Assembly (NCBI RefSeq): GCF_002236805.1
Contig: NZ_NIQA01000008.1
Coordinates: 79,115 to 143,114, forward strand
Direction: 5' to 3'
Source: Pusillimonas sp. T2
GTDB taxonomy: Bacteria > Pseudomonadota > Gammaproteobacteria > Burkholderiales > Burkholderiaceae_B
DNA: 64,000 nt
The translations under genes were made by a program, and so were the position numbers. The notes under the pieces are model-generated. The model was given only the letters and a program-made list of their open reading frames with translations. It did not search any database and was not told the origin of the DNA. Positions 29,241 through 37,942 of the stretch are shown piece by piece (the first letter of the stretch is position 1; each line of letters opens with the position of its first letter).

Positions 29241-30145
29241 GATTGCCCTGCCGCCGCACGGGTACGATCACAGGCCTGCGCGTAAGGCACGATGCGCAGT
29301 ACACGATTGGAGTAGAAGCACGGCTGCAACGGCTTAACCGCTAGTTCTGTGCTGCCAACCAAAGCCTGCACCGCTTCGACAAACGGCACATCAAAACTTG
29401 CCGAGCCAGTAATCGGTATATCGACATCTACCATCCAGTGCTCTGGGGCGAAGTCCCAACCCGCCTGCGCAGCCCAACGCGCCAGGGCCTGGCGCAGCGT
29501 GCCGTCGGATCGCCCCACGACAAACGCCGGGGAAAACGAGGTTGCCGGGCCCGACCCTGGTTCGAGCTGAGACGCCACGGGCGGTTGCTGGGGCGGCTTG
29601 GGCGGCGGCGATACAGGAGGCGTAAGCGGCAATGGCGGGGGTATAGGCATAGGCGGCGGTAATGGCGCACCATGCGCAACCGAATGACCCGCGTCGTCGC
29701 CATCGACGATCGCTTCGACACCTGCCGACGTTGCCCTATCGTCATCTCGACGAGCAAAAGCTTGCAAATGCCCGCCACGAATCACCAACAACGCCGGCAC
29801 TTCGTCAATGACGAGGTAATCGCCCTGGCGCCGGGGTGTTAACAAACGATCGCCGACGACGCCGTGTTGCAGTGCCTGTTTAAGAGAGCGAGCAAACAAT
29901 GCAGGTACCGGGCTCCCGGCACCAAACTGCAGCCAGACATTGCTGCCGTTATCGAATACCTGCAAGGGCGCAATATTGCGGTCCCCCGACAACGCCCAAC
30001 CAAAATGAAACTGCCCCCTGGCCACGACGGCAGTATCCTGTGCACCGGTCGGCTCAAGCGACTTAAATGCCGTTTGCAGGTCAGGAAACTGGGCGCACCC
30101 AGCCAGCAGCAGCATCGGCAAATACAAGGTTCGCTTCTTTCCCAT
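29237..30145 (-). CDS. pilL: PilL/TcpQ-like type IVb pilus lipoprotein
   Basis: The product is 302 aa with a lipobox at MLLLAGC (Cys17). A proline-rich linker of about 30 residues (near 160-190, PLPPPMPIPPPLPLTPP) separates an N-terminal domain from a C-terminal TcpQ-like domain (TLRQALARWAAQAGWDFAPEHW). In R64 the equivalent domains are in PilL, and TcpQ of Vibrio cholerae stabilises its secretin. It heads the eight-gene minus-strand pilus operon. No PilM-like small protein separates it from pilN. Confidence 0.78.
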   Translation of the reverse strand: MGKKRTLYLPMLLLAGCAQFPDLQTAFKSLEPTGAQDTAVVARGQFHFGWALSGDRNIAPLQVFDNGSNVWLQFGAGSPVPALFARSLKQALQHGVVGDRLLTPRRQGDYLVIDEVPALLVIRGGHLQAFARRDDDRATSAGVEAIVDGDDAGHSVAHGAPLPPPMPIPPPLPLTPPVSPPPKPPQQPPVASQLEPGSGPATSFSPAFVVGRSDGTLRQALARWAAQAGWDFAPEHWMVDVDIPITGSASFDVPFVEAVQALVGSTELAVKPLQPCFYSNRVLRIVPYAQACDRTRAAAGQS

Positions 30146-30584
30146 TCAGGCTACTCCTACCCGGGGAACACCCCCATTGAACATAGGCGTATGCTGCCGC
30201 CTGGGCGAGGTCTCAAAAAGCCCGGGTTGTACGCATGGCTTGATTCGACCCGCGTCGGCACAACTAAAAAATAATAAAAAATTGTTATTTTTCAGTTACT
30301 TAATTTTTATCAGCCATACAAAATCAACGTCGGAATGGCCCGTAATACGAGGCAAAAGTATCCGCCACGAAACATTACATTTGGCAACACACAAGCAAGA
30401 ACGATTTTGCTACCCTTCAGTTGCCTGACCAGAAGTCGTTTCATCCGCTGCGACCCACGTGCCACCGGCTACCCATAATCAATATCCAAAAGCCTGCACT
30501 TCCTGGTCGTCCAAAAGCCTTTAAGTTGCACACGGCGATTTGCCGATCGGCATACCGTCGTGCCAACTGCACAGGAGACAAACC
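30146..30584. other. 439-bp gene-free region upstream of the pilus operon
   Basis: No convincing gene is present. The central part (about 30260-30320) is strikingly A/T-rich for this genome and includes an A/T-only inverted repeat, AAAAATAA/TTATTTTT (30267-30274 with 30285-30292). The promoter for pilL must lie here, but I could not settle on a -35/-10 pair. AT-rich promoter DNA of this kind is a usual target of H-NS-type proteins, and one is encoded at 46.1 kb; the link is inference. Confidence 0.5.
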
Positions 30585-30866
30585 ATGAATGAAACTCTCG
30601 ACCTGTTCTGGGGGCGTGCCCTTAAAATTGCGCGCCACTACGACACCGACGGCCTGATCTTTGCCGACTTGACCGGCATGGCCGATGATTTTTCGGCCAG
30701 CTTCCACGAAGCGATTGCCGATACCCCCGAAGACAAACGTCAGCACGCAATTGCGGCGCTTCAAACCAAGCTGAACGATGCCGGTAGCAGCGACCGCTAT
30801 CCCGGCCGTTGCAACGAAGCATTTACAGAGCTGGCCGCCAGCCTGAATCGCATTCCCATTTACTGA
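30585..30866 (+). CDS. Uncharacterised 93-aa protein
   Basis: I do not recognise a named family. The product (MNETLDLFWGRALKIARHYD ...) is soluble, mostly helical in appearance and has no signal peptide or cysteine motif. ATG 30585 has a good AGGAG 7 bp upstream, which supports expression. It stands alone, with the AT-rich region before it and an 11-bp-stem hairpin just after its stop. Confidence 0.75.
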   Translation: MNETLDLFWGRALKIARHYDTDGLIFADLTGMADDFSASFHEAIADTPEDKRQHAIAALQTKLNDAGSSDRYPGRCNEAFTELAASLNRIPIY

Positions 30867-30875
30867 CAACACCGG

Positions 30876-30902
30876 GTGTGGCAGCCTTTGTGGCTGCCAC
30901 AC
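30876..30902 (+). terminator. Hairpin after the 93-aa gene
   Basis: A perfect 11-bp stem, GTGTGGCAGCC/GGCTGCCACAC, with a 5-nt loop starts 9 bp after the stop codon. It lacks a U-run, so termination may be inefficient or factor-assisted. Confidence 0.5.
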
Positions 30903-30905
30903 AAC

Positions 30906-30936
30906 TTGACCACCACAATCCCCCCGCGACTAGAAT
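30906..30936 (+). promoter_or_regulatory. Candidate promoter for a leaderless mRNA of the 65-aa membrane protein
   Basis: TTGACC (30906-30911) and TAGAAT (30931-30936) are separated by 19 bp, longer than ideal. The -10 ends six bases before the ATG at 30943, so transcription would begin at or next to the start codon. There is no Shine-Dalgarno sequence before that ATG, which agrees with a leaderless transcript. Confidence 0.4.
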
Positions 30937-30942
30937 AGCGGT

Positions 30943-31140
30943 ATGAAAATCGCAATTATTCTGGTCAGTATTCTTTCAATGGCCCTAACCATTGGCTGGC
31001 ACTTAAGAAAACAGAACAGCAGCCCAGGCCGCCTTTCTTTCAGACAAAAACTCAATATTGTCATGACCAGTCTGGTCATCGGCATTGTCGTGTATTTCGG
31101 GCTGTTGCTTGCCGCCCTGGCCTGGATGGCCCTGCGCTGA
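30943..31140 (+). CDS. Small two-helix membrane protein, uncharacterised
   Basis: The product is 65 aa: an N-terminal hydrophobic helix (AIIILVSILSMALTIGWHL), a basic loop (RKQNSSPGRLSFRQKL) and a second helix (IVIGIVVYFGLLLAALAWMAL). I do not recognise a function. The upstream sequence has no ribosome site but has a -10-like TAGAAT immediately before the start. Confidence 0.7.
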   Translation: MKIAIILVSILSMALTIGWHLRKQNSSPGRLSFRQKLNIVMTSLVIGIVVYFGLLLAALAWMALR

Positions 31141-31176
31141 CAAGGCGCTCCCTCGTACCAACCGCTACAATGAGCG

Positions 31177-31572
31177 TTGGCAATCTTTACTACAGCGTGT
31201 GCAATTTTGAATCAGACACAAACCGAGAACTGGGGTTTTTTGCACCCCGAATGCTTTGGCGACAAGGCCTTGCTGTTTTTCAGCTGGGATCTGGCCAAGA
31301 CCATCGAACAACAATTCCGTCTGCATGCAGAATCAAGCCTTGGTATTCAACTGACCGAGGCACAAAAGGCCGTCGATCGTCTGCTCAAGCAATATGTGCA
31401 AATACAGGCCAACCCGGCTGCATTCGAAGGCCAAAGCATTACGTTAGAACTTGAACAAGACGACAGTGACGGCGAATCAACGCCCATGCTTGCGTTAAAA
31501 ACATCGCCCGAGCTAGAGGAAAAAATCCTGGCGGCACAGGCCCAAATGCAAAGTTCGCAAAGCGTGAACTAA
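31177..31572 (+). CDS. Uncharacterised protein, up to 131 aa
   Basis: The frame is well conserved in style (TENWGFLHPECFGDKALLFF, then a helical region QAVDRLLKQYVQIQANPAAF and an acidic/Gln-rich tail), but I do not recognise it. No ATG fits: the frame opens with TTG at 31177, and another TTG at 31207 (before NQTQTENWGF) is an equally plausible start. No ribosome site is convincing for either. It converges with purB. Confidence 0.6.
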   Translation: MAIFTTACAILNQTQTENWGFLHPECFGDKALLFFSWDLAKTIEQQFRLHAESSLGIQLTEAQKAVDRLLKQYVQIQANPAAFEGQSITLELEQDDSDGESTPMLALKTSPELEEKILAAQAQMQSSQSVN

Positions 31573-31601
31573 AAATAAAAATGCCCCCAAGCGGGGGCAT
31601 T
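31568..31601 (-). terminator. Intrinsic terminator of purB
   Basis: A perfect 9-bp stem AATGCCCCC/GGGGGCATT (31580-31588 with 31593-31601) is followed on the minus strand by a T-rich tract (TTTTTATTTTTAG). It lies 21 bp beyond the purB stop codon. Confidence 0.85.
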
Positions 31602-31621
31602 GCGCACTACTGAAGCCAAAC

Positions 31622-33004
<1,383 letters not shown>

Positions 33005-33111
33005 TCACGAAGAAAAAAACAAGCCGGGATTTTACCACCCACCCTTTATTGTGGGATATAAGGCACAGAATCTGTCACGAAGCGCCGTCGTCCCGGCATC
33101 CGGCCTTTGCA

Positions 33112-33143
33112 GGGGCTGACATCAGCCCCATCCCTGATATACT
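33112..33143 (+). promoter_or_regulatory. gst promoter overlapped by a perfect inverted repeat
   Basis: CTGACA (33116-33121), 16 bp, then TATACT (33138-33143), 30 bp before the GST start. An inverted repeat with perfect 8-bp arms, GGGGCTGA/TCAGCCCC (33112-33119 with 33122-33129), covers the -35. It is a plausible operator site; no regulator gene adjoins it. Confidence 0.5.
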
Positions 33144-33172
33144 TTTTGCACCTTCCACTTCAAGATTGCGCC

Positions 33173-33787
33173 ATGAAACTTATCGGTTCGCTGACCAGCC
33201 CATACGTACGCAAAGTTCGCATTGTCATGGCCGAGAAAAAGCTCGACTACGAGCTTGTGCTGGAAGATGTCTGGGCGGCCGACACCAAAATCAAAGAATT
33301 CAACCCGCTGGGCAAAGTGCCCTGTTTAGTCACCGACGACGGCGGCAGCATTTTCGATTCTCGCGTCATTGTCGAATACCTCGATACGCTTTCGCCGGTG
33401 GGACGCTTGCTACCGCAAGCCGGGCGCGATCGCACGGCCACCAAGTGCTGGGAAGCCATCGCCGACGGCCTGCTCGATGCGGGCGTCACCATTGTGGCCG
33501 AGGGGCGTCGCCCCGAGCACCTGCGCAGCGAAGACTGGATACAGCGCCAGCGCGGCAAGATCACATCGGCGCTGGCCTCTATGGAGCGCAGCCTGGGCCC
33601 AAATAGTTATTGCATGGGGGTCAATCTCAGCTTGGCCGACGTTGCAGTAGGCTGTGCCCTGGGTTTTCTCGACTTCCGTATGCCCGACCTTAACTGGCGC
33701 GACACCTACCCGCATCTGGCTGCACTTTACGCAAAACTCCTGACGCGGCCGTCATTTTCAACGACTATCCCCAAATTACCTTCGTAG
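33173..33787 (+). CDS. Glutathione S-transferase family protein
   Basis: The product is 204 aa. An N-terminal thioredoxin-like domain (MKLIGSLTSPYVRKVRIVMAE, then GKVPCLVTDDGGSIFDSRVI with the cis-Pro and glutathione-binding Asp-Ser) is followed by a helical C-terminal domain (YCMGVNLSLADVAVGCALGF). It is YibF-like in size and layout. Substrate unknown. ATG 33173 matches the domain start; the frame runs further upstream through the promoter, which argues against the longer form. Confidence 0.9.
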   Translation: MKLIGSLTSPYVRKVRIVMAEKKLDYELVLEDVWAADTKIKEFNPLGKVPCLVTDDGGSIFDSRVIVEYLDTLSPVGRLLPQAGRDRTATKCWEAIADGLLDAGVTIVAEGRRPEHLRSEDWIQRQRGKITSALASMERSLGPNSYCMGVNLSLADVAVGCALGFLDFRMPDLNWRDTYPHLAALYAKLLTRPSFSTTIPKLPS

Positions 33788-33824
33788 GTTTCACGCTCGG
33801 TGTAAGCTGAACACCGCTCGACTC

Positions 33825-33864
33825 AAACGCAAAAGGCCCGGTATTACCCGGGCCTTTTGCGTTT
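33825..33864. terminator. Bidirectional terminator between gst and mnmA
   Basis: A 17-bp stem, AAACGCAAAAGGCCCGG with its complement, and a 6-nt loop lie between the convergent gst and mnmA genes. The A/T-rich outer arms supply short U-runs on both strands. Confidence 0.8.
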
Positions 33865-33919
33865 CTAACGTTCGGCACTTTACATACGGCACGACACACA
33901 GACCACGCCAACATCGGCG

Positions 33920-35038
33920 TCAGAGGATGATCCCGCCCCCCAGACACACATCGCCATCGTACAAAACCGCCGACTGCCCCGGCGTAATCGCCCATTGCGC
34001 ATCGTCAAAATGCAGCTCAAAACGACCGTCGTCGGTTGCCGAATTGAGCACGCAGGCGGCATCGGCCTGCCGGTAGCGCGTTTTGGCCCCATAAGCACCG
34101 GCTACGGGTGCATGGCCCGCAACCCAACTGGCATCTTGCGCCTGCAAGGTGCTCTGCAGCAACCAGGGGTGATCATGCCCCTGAACCACATACAACACAT
34201 TGTTTTCAAGGTCTTTGCGTGCGGTGTACCAGGCCTGCGCCGTACCATCGTCGCTCTGGTGCCCCTTAACACCGCCAATGCCCAAGCCCTTGCGTTGCCC
34301 CAGCGTATAAAACGCCAGCCCCTGATGGCGTCCGATGGTTTTAGCATCGGGTGTTTTGATAGGGCCCGGCTGTGTTGGCAAATATCGGTTAAGAAACTCG
34401 CGAAATGGACGCTCACCTATAAAGCATATGCCGGTGGAGTCTTTTTTGGCTGCGTTAGGCAGGCCCAACTGCTGTGCGATTTCACGCACTTGAGTTTTAG
34501 GGATCTCGCCCAACGGAAACAAAGTTTTCGACAACTGGGCCTGATTCAGACGATGCAGGAAATAGCTTTGATCTTTGGTGTGATCGAGCGCCTTAAGCAG
34601 CTGCCACTGCGGGCCGCCGGCACCCTGCACCTCGCGAACGCGCGCGTAGTGCCCCGTGGCAATACGTTCAGCCCCCAACGACATGGCATGATCGAGGAAC
34701 GCCTTGAACTTGATTTCGGCGTTGCACAAGACATCGGGGTTAGGCGTGCGCCCGGCAGAGTACTCGCGCAAGAACTCGGCAAACACCCTATCTTTGTACT
34801 CGGCGGCGAAGTTGACGGCCTCGATTTCAATACCCAGCAAATCGGCCACACTGGCGGCGTCGATCCAGTCTTGCCGCGACGAGCAATATTCGGAGTCGTC
34901 GTCATCTTCCCAGTTTTTCATGAATAGACCGACGACTTCGTAGCCTTGCTGCTTAAGCAACCAGGCAGATACCGAGGAGTCAACCCCACCTGACATACCG
35001 ATGACAACACGCCCCTTCGAGGCAGACTGTTCTGACAT
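33920..35038 (-). CDS. mnmA: tRNA 2-thiouridylase MnmA
   Basis: This 372-aa PP-loop enzyme adds the 2-thio group to U34 of tRNA Lys, Glu and Gln. The ATP-binding loop is [18 protein letters not shown], and the two catalytic cysteines are in [12 protein letters not shown] and [13 protein letters not shown]. Sulfur normally arrives through a Tus relay; a TusA-like protein is encoded at 7.8 kb. It begins 16 bp after the aroG stop on the same strand with no terminator between, so part of its transcription probably comes from the attenuated aroG promoter. Confidence 0.96.
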   Translation of the reverse strand: MSEQSASKGRVVIGMSGGVDSSVSAWLLKQQGYEVVGLFMKNWEDDDDSEYCSSRQDWIDAASVADLLGIEIEAVNFAAEYKDRVFAEFLREYSAGRTPNPDVLCNAEIKFKAFLDHAMSLGAERIATGHYARVREVQGAGGPQWQLLKALDHTKDQSYFLHRLNQAQLSKTLFPLGEIPKTQVREIAQQLGLPNAAKKDSTGICFIGERPFREFLNRYLPTQPGPIKTPDAKTIGRHQGLAFYTLGQRKGLGIGGVKGHQSDDGTAQAWYTARKDLENNVLYVVQGHDHPWLLQSTLQAQDASWVAGHAPVAGAYGAKTRYRQADAACVLNSATDDGRFELHFDDAQWAITPGQSAVLYDGDVCLGGGIIL

Positions 35039-35054
35039 GCAATAAAACCTTTGA

Positions 35055-36131
35055 TTAGCTGTCGAGTGAGCTAGCGACAGCCTCGCGACGTTTTTTTACC
35101 GCCATAGCGAGGCGCTCGAGCATGCGCACGGAGGAGTCCCAATCGACACAGCCGTCGGTAATACTCTGGCCATAGACCAGGGGCTGCCCGGCCACCAGAT
35201 CTTGCCGTCCCTCGACCAGATGGCTTTCGATCATCACACCAAACAGGCGCTCGTCGCCGGCTTCCATTTGACGAGCGACGTCGTCGATGACCGCCGGTTG
35301 ATTGCGGTAATCTTTATTGCTGTTGGCGTGGCTGGCGTCAATCATGATGCGCGGACGCAAGCCCGACTTGGCCAGTACGGCAGACGTCTCTTCAACGCTG
35401 GCCGCATCGTAGTTGGGCTGCTTGCCGCCGCGCAAAATGACGTGGCAGTCTTCGTTGCCCGCCGTAGACACAATAGCCGAATGCCCACCTTTGGTGACCG
35501 ACAAGAAATGATGAGATTGCGAGGCTGCCTTGATAGCATCAACAGCAATCTTGATGTTGCCGTCCGTCCCGTTCTTGAAACCTACCGGGCACGACAGCCC
35601 CGACGCCAACTCGCGGTGAACCTGACTTTCGGTGGTACGGGCGCCAATCGCGCCCCAAGAAACCAGGTCGGCAATATATTGCGGCGTAATCATGTCAAGG
35701 AACTCGCAGCCAGCAGGCAAACCCAGGCTATTGACCTGCAACAGCAATTCGCGTGCCGTACGCAAACCCAGGTTGATGTTGAAACTGCCATCCAAGCCCG
35801 GATCGTTGATCAACCCTTTCCAGCCCACCGTCGTGCGAGGCTTCTCGAAATATACGCGCATGATGATTTCGAGCTCGCTGCTGAAACGATCGCGCTGCGC
35901 CTTCAAGCGCCCCGCGTATTCCAGGGCGGCATCTACATTGTGAATCGAGCAGGGCCCAATCACCACGACCAGGCGGTCATCGGTGCCATGCAAGACATTA
36001 TGGATAGCCGTCCGTGCAGCGAAAACGGTCGACGAGACTGCTTCGGTGGCAGCAAACTCGCGCATGATGTGCGCGGGCGGGCTGAGCTCCTTGATTTCTC
36101 GGATACGTAGATCATCGGTGTTGTAAGGCAC
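35055..36131 (-). CDS. aroG: 3-deoxy-7-phosphoheptulonate (DAHP) synthase, AroFGH class
   Basis: This 358-aa class I DAHP synthase condenses phosphoenolpyruvate and erythrose-4-phosphate, the first step of aromatic amino-acid synthesis. Motifs are [38 protein letters not shown], the [19 protein letters not shown] region and [14 protein letters not shown] place the start at GTG 36131 ([13 protein letters not shown]) because it has AGGAG upstream and matches the family N-terminus. The frame continuing upstream would run through an intrinsic terminator and a leader peptide in another frame. Feedback specificity cannot be read safely from sequence, but the leader codons point to Phe, with Tyr. 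Confidence 0.95.
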   Translation of the reverse strand: MPYNTDDLRIREIKELSPPAHIMREFAATEAVSSTVFAARTAIHNVLHGTDDRLVVVIGPCSIHNVDAALEYAGRLKAQRDRFSSELEIIMRVYFEKPRTTVGWKGLINDPGLDGSFNINLGLRTARELLLQVNSLGLPAGCEFLDMITPQYIADLVSWGAIGARTTESQVHRELASGLSCPVGFKNGTDGNIKIAVDAIKAASQSHHFLSVTKGGHSAIVSTAGNEDCHVILRGGKQPNYDAASVEETSAVLAKSGLRPRIMIDASHANSNKDYRNQPAVIDDVARQMEAGDERLFGVMIESHLVEGRQDLVAGQPLVYGQSITDGCVDWDSSVRMLERLAMAVKKRREAVASSLDS

Positions 36132-36151
36132 TTGCGACTCCTGAATGGTAC

Positions 36152-36235
36152 AAAAAAAGCCGCCTAGCGACGCTGGCGGCTTTTTGGGAATTTTGTTTGC
36201 TACGAGGTAATACGTTTCTTCCCTTCCCCCACCAG
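36152..36235 (-). promoter_or_regulatory. Transcription attenuator in the aroG leader
   Basis: On the minus strand an 11-bp stem AAAAAGCCGCC/GGCGGCTTTTT (36185-36175 with 36164-36154), followed by a run of seven T, lies just upstream of the aroG ribosome site. It has the form of an intrinsic terminator placed before the gene. CTGGTGG inside the leader-peptide codons (36235-36229) can pair with CCGCCAG (36179-36173), which overlaps the terminator 5' arm, giving a 7-bp antiterminator with one G-U pair. A further perfect 8-bp pairing, TGCTACGA/TCGTAGCA, joins the leader start (36281-36274) to its stop codon (36205-36198). Confidence 0.85.
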
Positions 36236-36289
36236 ACGTGTCGGAAAAGTAAAAAAATAAAAGAAGAAAAAGTTCGTAGCACGGTACAT
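36200..36289 (-). CDS. Phe/Tyr-rich leader peptide of aroG
   Basis: This 29-codon frame starts at ATG 36289 and ends with TAG at 36200. It contains the run NFFFFYFFTFP: seven Phe and two Tyr codons in the first 15 residues. An AGGA lies ~9 bp upstream of the ATG. The density of Phe codons recalls the pheL peptide of Escherichia coli (FFFAFFFTFP). With low charged tRNA-Phe (or tRNA-Tyr) the ribosome would stall on this run, leave CTGGTGG (36235-36229) free for antitermination and allow aroG transcription. The peptide itself is probably only a translation sensor. Confidence 0.85.
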   Translation of the reverse strand: MYRATNFFFFYFFTFPTRLVGEGKKRITS

Positions 36290-36340
36290 AGGCGCCTATC
36301 CTAGCACAAGAACAGCCCGATCCGCAACGATTTATTAATT

Positions 36341-36392
36341 TGTACACGAATGATTATATGCGCTATGATTTTTCTTCGCATCATTGATGATG
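36341..36392. promoter_or_regulatory. Overlapping divergent promoters of aroG leader and ehuBCDA, with inverted repeat
   Basis: Minus strand: a perfect -10 TATAAT (36358-36353), about 64 bp before the leader-peptide ATG, with a poor -35. Plus strand: TGTACA (36341-36346), 17 bp, TATGAT (36364-36369), serving ehuB. The two elements occupy the same 30 bp, so the polymerases would exclude each other. A perfect inverted repeat, CATCAT-TG-ATGATG (36379-36392), lies at the expected ehuB start of transcription and is a candidate operator. Confidence 0.55.
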
Positions 36393-36416
36393 AAATCATA
36401 AAAAGAAGAGGATCAC

Positions 36417-37271
36417 ATGCCAACATTCAATCACGTTGTGCGCCGCCTGGCCGCAGTTGCCGTGCTTTCGGTTTGGGCTCTACCCGCCCAAAGTGACACC
36501 CTGACTCAAATTCGCGAGCGCGGCACGATCCGAATTGCGATCGCTAACGAAATACCCTATGGCTACGCCGACCTCTCGGGTGAGGCCAAAGGTGCCGGGC
36601 CGGATGTCGCCAGACACATCGCCAAAGCCTTGGGAATTGAAAACATCAAATGGGAGACGGCCAGTTTCAGTGCGCTCATTCCGGGCTTGAAAGCCGGCCG
36701 ATTCGATATGGTCGCGGCCGAAATGGCCGTTTTGCCGCAGCGTTGTCAGCAAGTGTTGTTTTCGGAACCAAACACCTCGTATGGTGAAGGCCTGCTGGTT
36801 GCTCAAGGCAACCCAAAAGGGCTCAACAGCTTCGAGCAGTTCAGCCAGCCCGGCATGAAGGTAGCCATTATGTCAGGCGCCGACCAGCTTGAAATGCTCC
36901 AGGCACTGGGCGTGCCCGAAGCAAACATGGTGACTATTGCCAATAACGCCGACGCAATCTCAACAGTCTCGACGGGGCGCGCCGATGCCTACGCCGCTAC
37001 CAGCCTTACCGTAACTGAGCTGGCCGCCAAAAGCGATAAAGTAGAACAAGCCGCCGATTTTTCCGATCCGATGATTGACGGTTCGCCAGTACGGAGTTGG
37101 GGCGCATTTACCTTTGCGCAAGGCGCTGGGTCGCTGCAGCAGGCCGTCAACGAAGCGCTAGCAGCCTTCAAAAAAACCGATGAATGGCAAGCTATCTTGC
37201 GCAACAATGGCTTCTCGAAAGCCGACATCGAGCAGTCTACCCAACGAACGACGCAACAGCTGTGTTCATAA
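36417..37271 (+). CDS. ehuB: Ectoine/hydroxyectoine-binding periplasmic protein EhuB
   Basis: This 284-aa family 3 solute-binding protein has an N-terminal Sec signal peptide (about residues 1-26, VVRRLAAVAVLSVWALPAQS). The ligand domains include IRERGTIRIAIANEIPYGYADLSGEAKGAGPDVARHI and RFDMVAAEMAVLPQRCQQVLFSEPN, close to characterised EhuB. It delivers ectoines to the EhuCD permease. The assignment is strengthened by the ect operon immediately beyond ehuA. AGAGGATC precedes the ATG. Confidence 0.9.
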   Translation: MPTFNHVVRRLAAVAVLSVWALPAQSDTLTQIRERGTIRIAIANEIPYGYADLSGEAKGAGPDVARHIAKALGIENIKWETASFSALIPGLKAGRFDMVAAEMAVLPQRCQQVLFSEPNTSYGEGLLVAQGNPKGLNSFEQFSQPGMKVAIMSGADQLEMLQALGVPEANMVTIANNADAISTVSTGRADAYAATSLTVTELAAKSDKVEQAADFSDPMIDGSPVRSWGAFTFAQGAGSLQQAVNEALAAFKKTDEWQAILRNNGFSKADIEQSTQRTTQQLCS

Positions 37272-37924
37272 GCTACTTGCCGCCGCTGCTTGAGGGGGCA
37301 TGGGTCACCGCCCAGTTGGCGATCTACTCTACCCTGTTAGGCGCATTGCTGTCTTTTACGCTGGGCATAGGACGTGTTTCCGAAAAAGCCTGGCTGCGCC
37401 TGCCCAGTATCGCCGTCATTGAGCTGTTTCGAGGCACATCGCTTCTGGTGCAGCTGTTCTGGATTTACTTCGCCTTGCCTCTGCTGGGCGAATTTGTAGG
37501 CCTAGACCTGCGGCTTGACCCTATGCTGGCGGGCACTACCGCCCTGGCGCTTAACATCGGTGCCTATGGCGCCGAGGTGGTACGTGGCGCGCTGCAATCA
37601 GTTTCGAAAGAACAACATGAAGCAGCGCGAGCGCTGAACTTTACAGAGCGCCAGAAACTGTGGCGTATCTGCCTGCCCCAAGCCCTGCCTGAAATGATGC
37701 CCAGTTTTGGCAACCTGGCCATCCAGAACCTCAAAGACACCGCGTTGGTGTCACTGATCAGCCTGGGCGATCTGGCGTTTCGGGCCGAGCAAATTCGCAA
37801 TTTCACCCAAGACAGCACAACGGTTTATACCTTATTGCTGTTCATGTACTTTGGCATGGCGCTGATGCTGGCTGCGTTGATGAAACTGCTGGCGCGCCAT
37901 GTTGGCCGCTGGCGCCATTCATAA
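37262..37924 (+). CDS. ehuC: Ectoine/hydroxyectoine ABC transporter permease EhuC
   Basis: This polar amino-acid (HisM/ArtQ-type) permease is about 220 aa with five hydrophobic segments. The EAA loop is EQHEAARALNFTERQKLWRICLPQALP. I propose GTG 37262 as the start (overlapping the ehuB stop by 10 bp), because the family begins just before SYLPPLLEGAWVT. The frame is open upstream to 37184, inside ehuB. The start is therefore the uncertain point, not the identity. Confidence 0.87.
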   Translation: MFISYLPPLLEGAWVTAQLAIYSTLLGALLSFTLGIGRVSEKAWLRLPSIAVIELFRGTSLLVQLFWIYFALPLLGEFVGLDLRLDPMLAGTTALALNIGAYGAEVVRGALQSVSKEQHEAARALNFTERQKLWRICLPQALPEMMPSFGNLAIQNLKDTALVSLISLGDLAFRAEQIRNFTQDSTTVYTLLLFMYFGMALMLAALMKLLARHVGRWRHS

Positions 37925-37942
37925 CGACGCAAAGGACACCCC

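Noticed and set aside
35202..36110. 302-codon plus-strand frame opposite aroG, and 310-codon frame opposite mnmA (33995-34927)
   Set aside because: Both are full-length shadows of conserved enzymes; no independent evidence.
36132..36347. Extended N-terminus of aroG to 36347
   Set aside because: It would run through the intrinsic terminator and past the AGGAG before GTG 36131, and the family N-terminus begins at that GTG; the real coding content here is the leader peptide in another frame.
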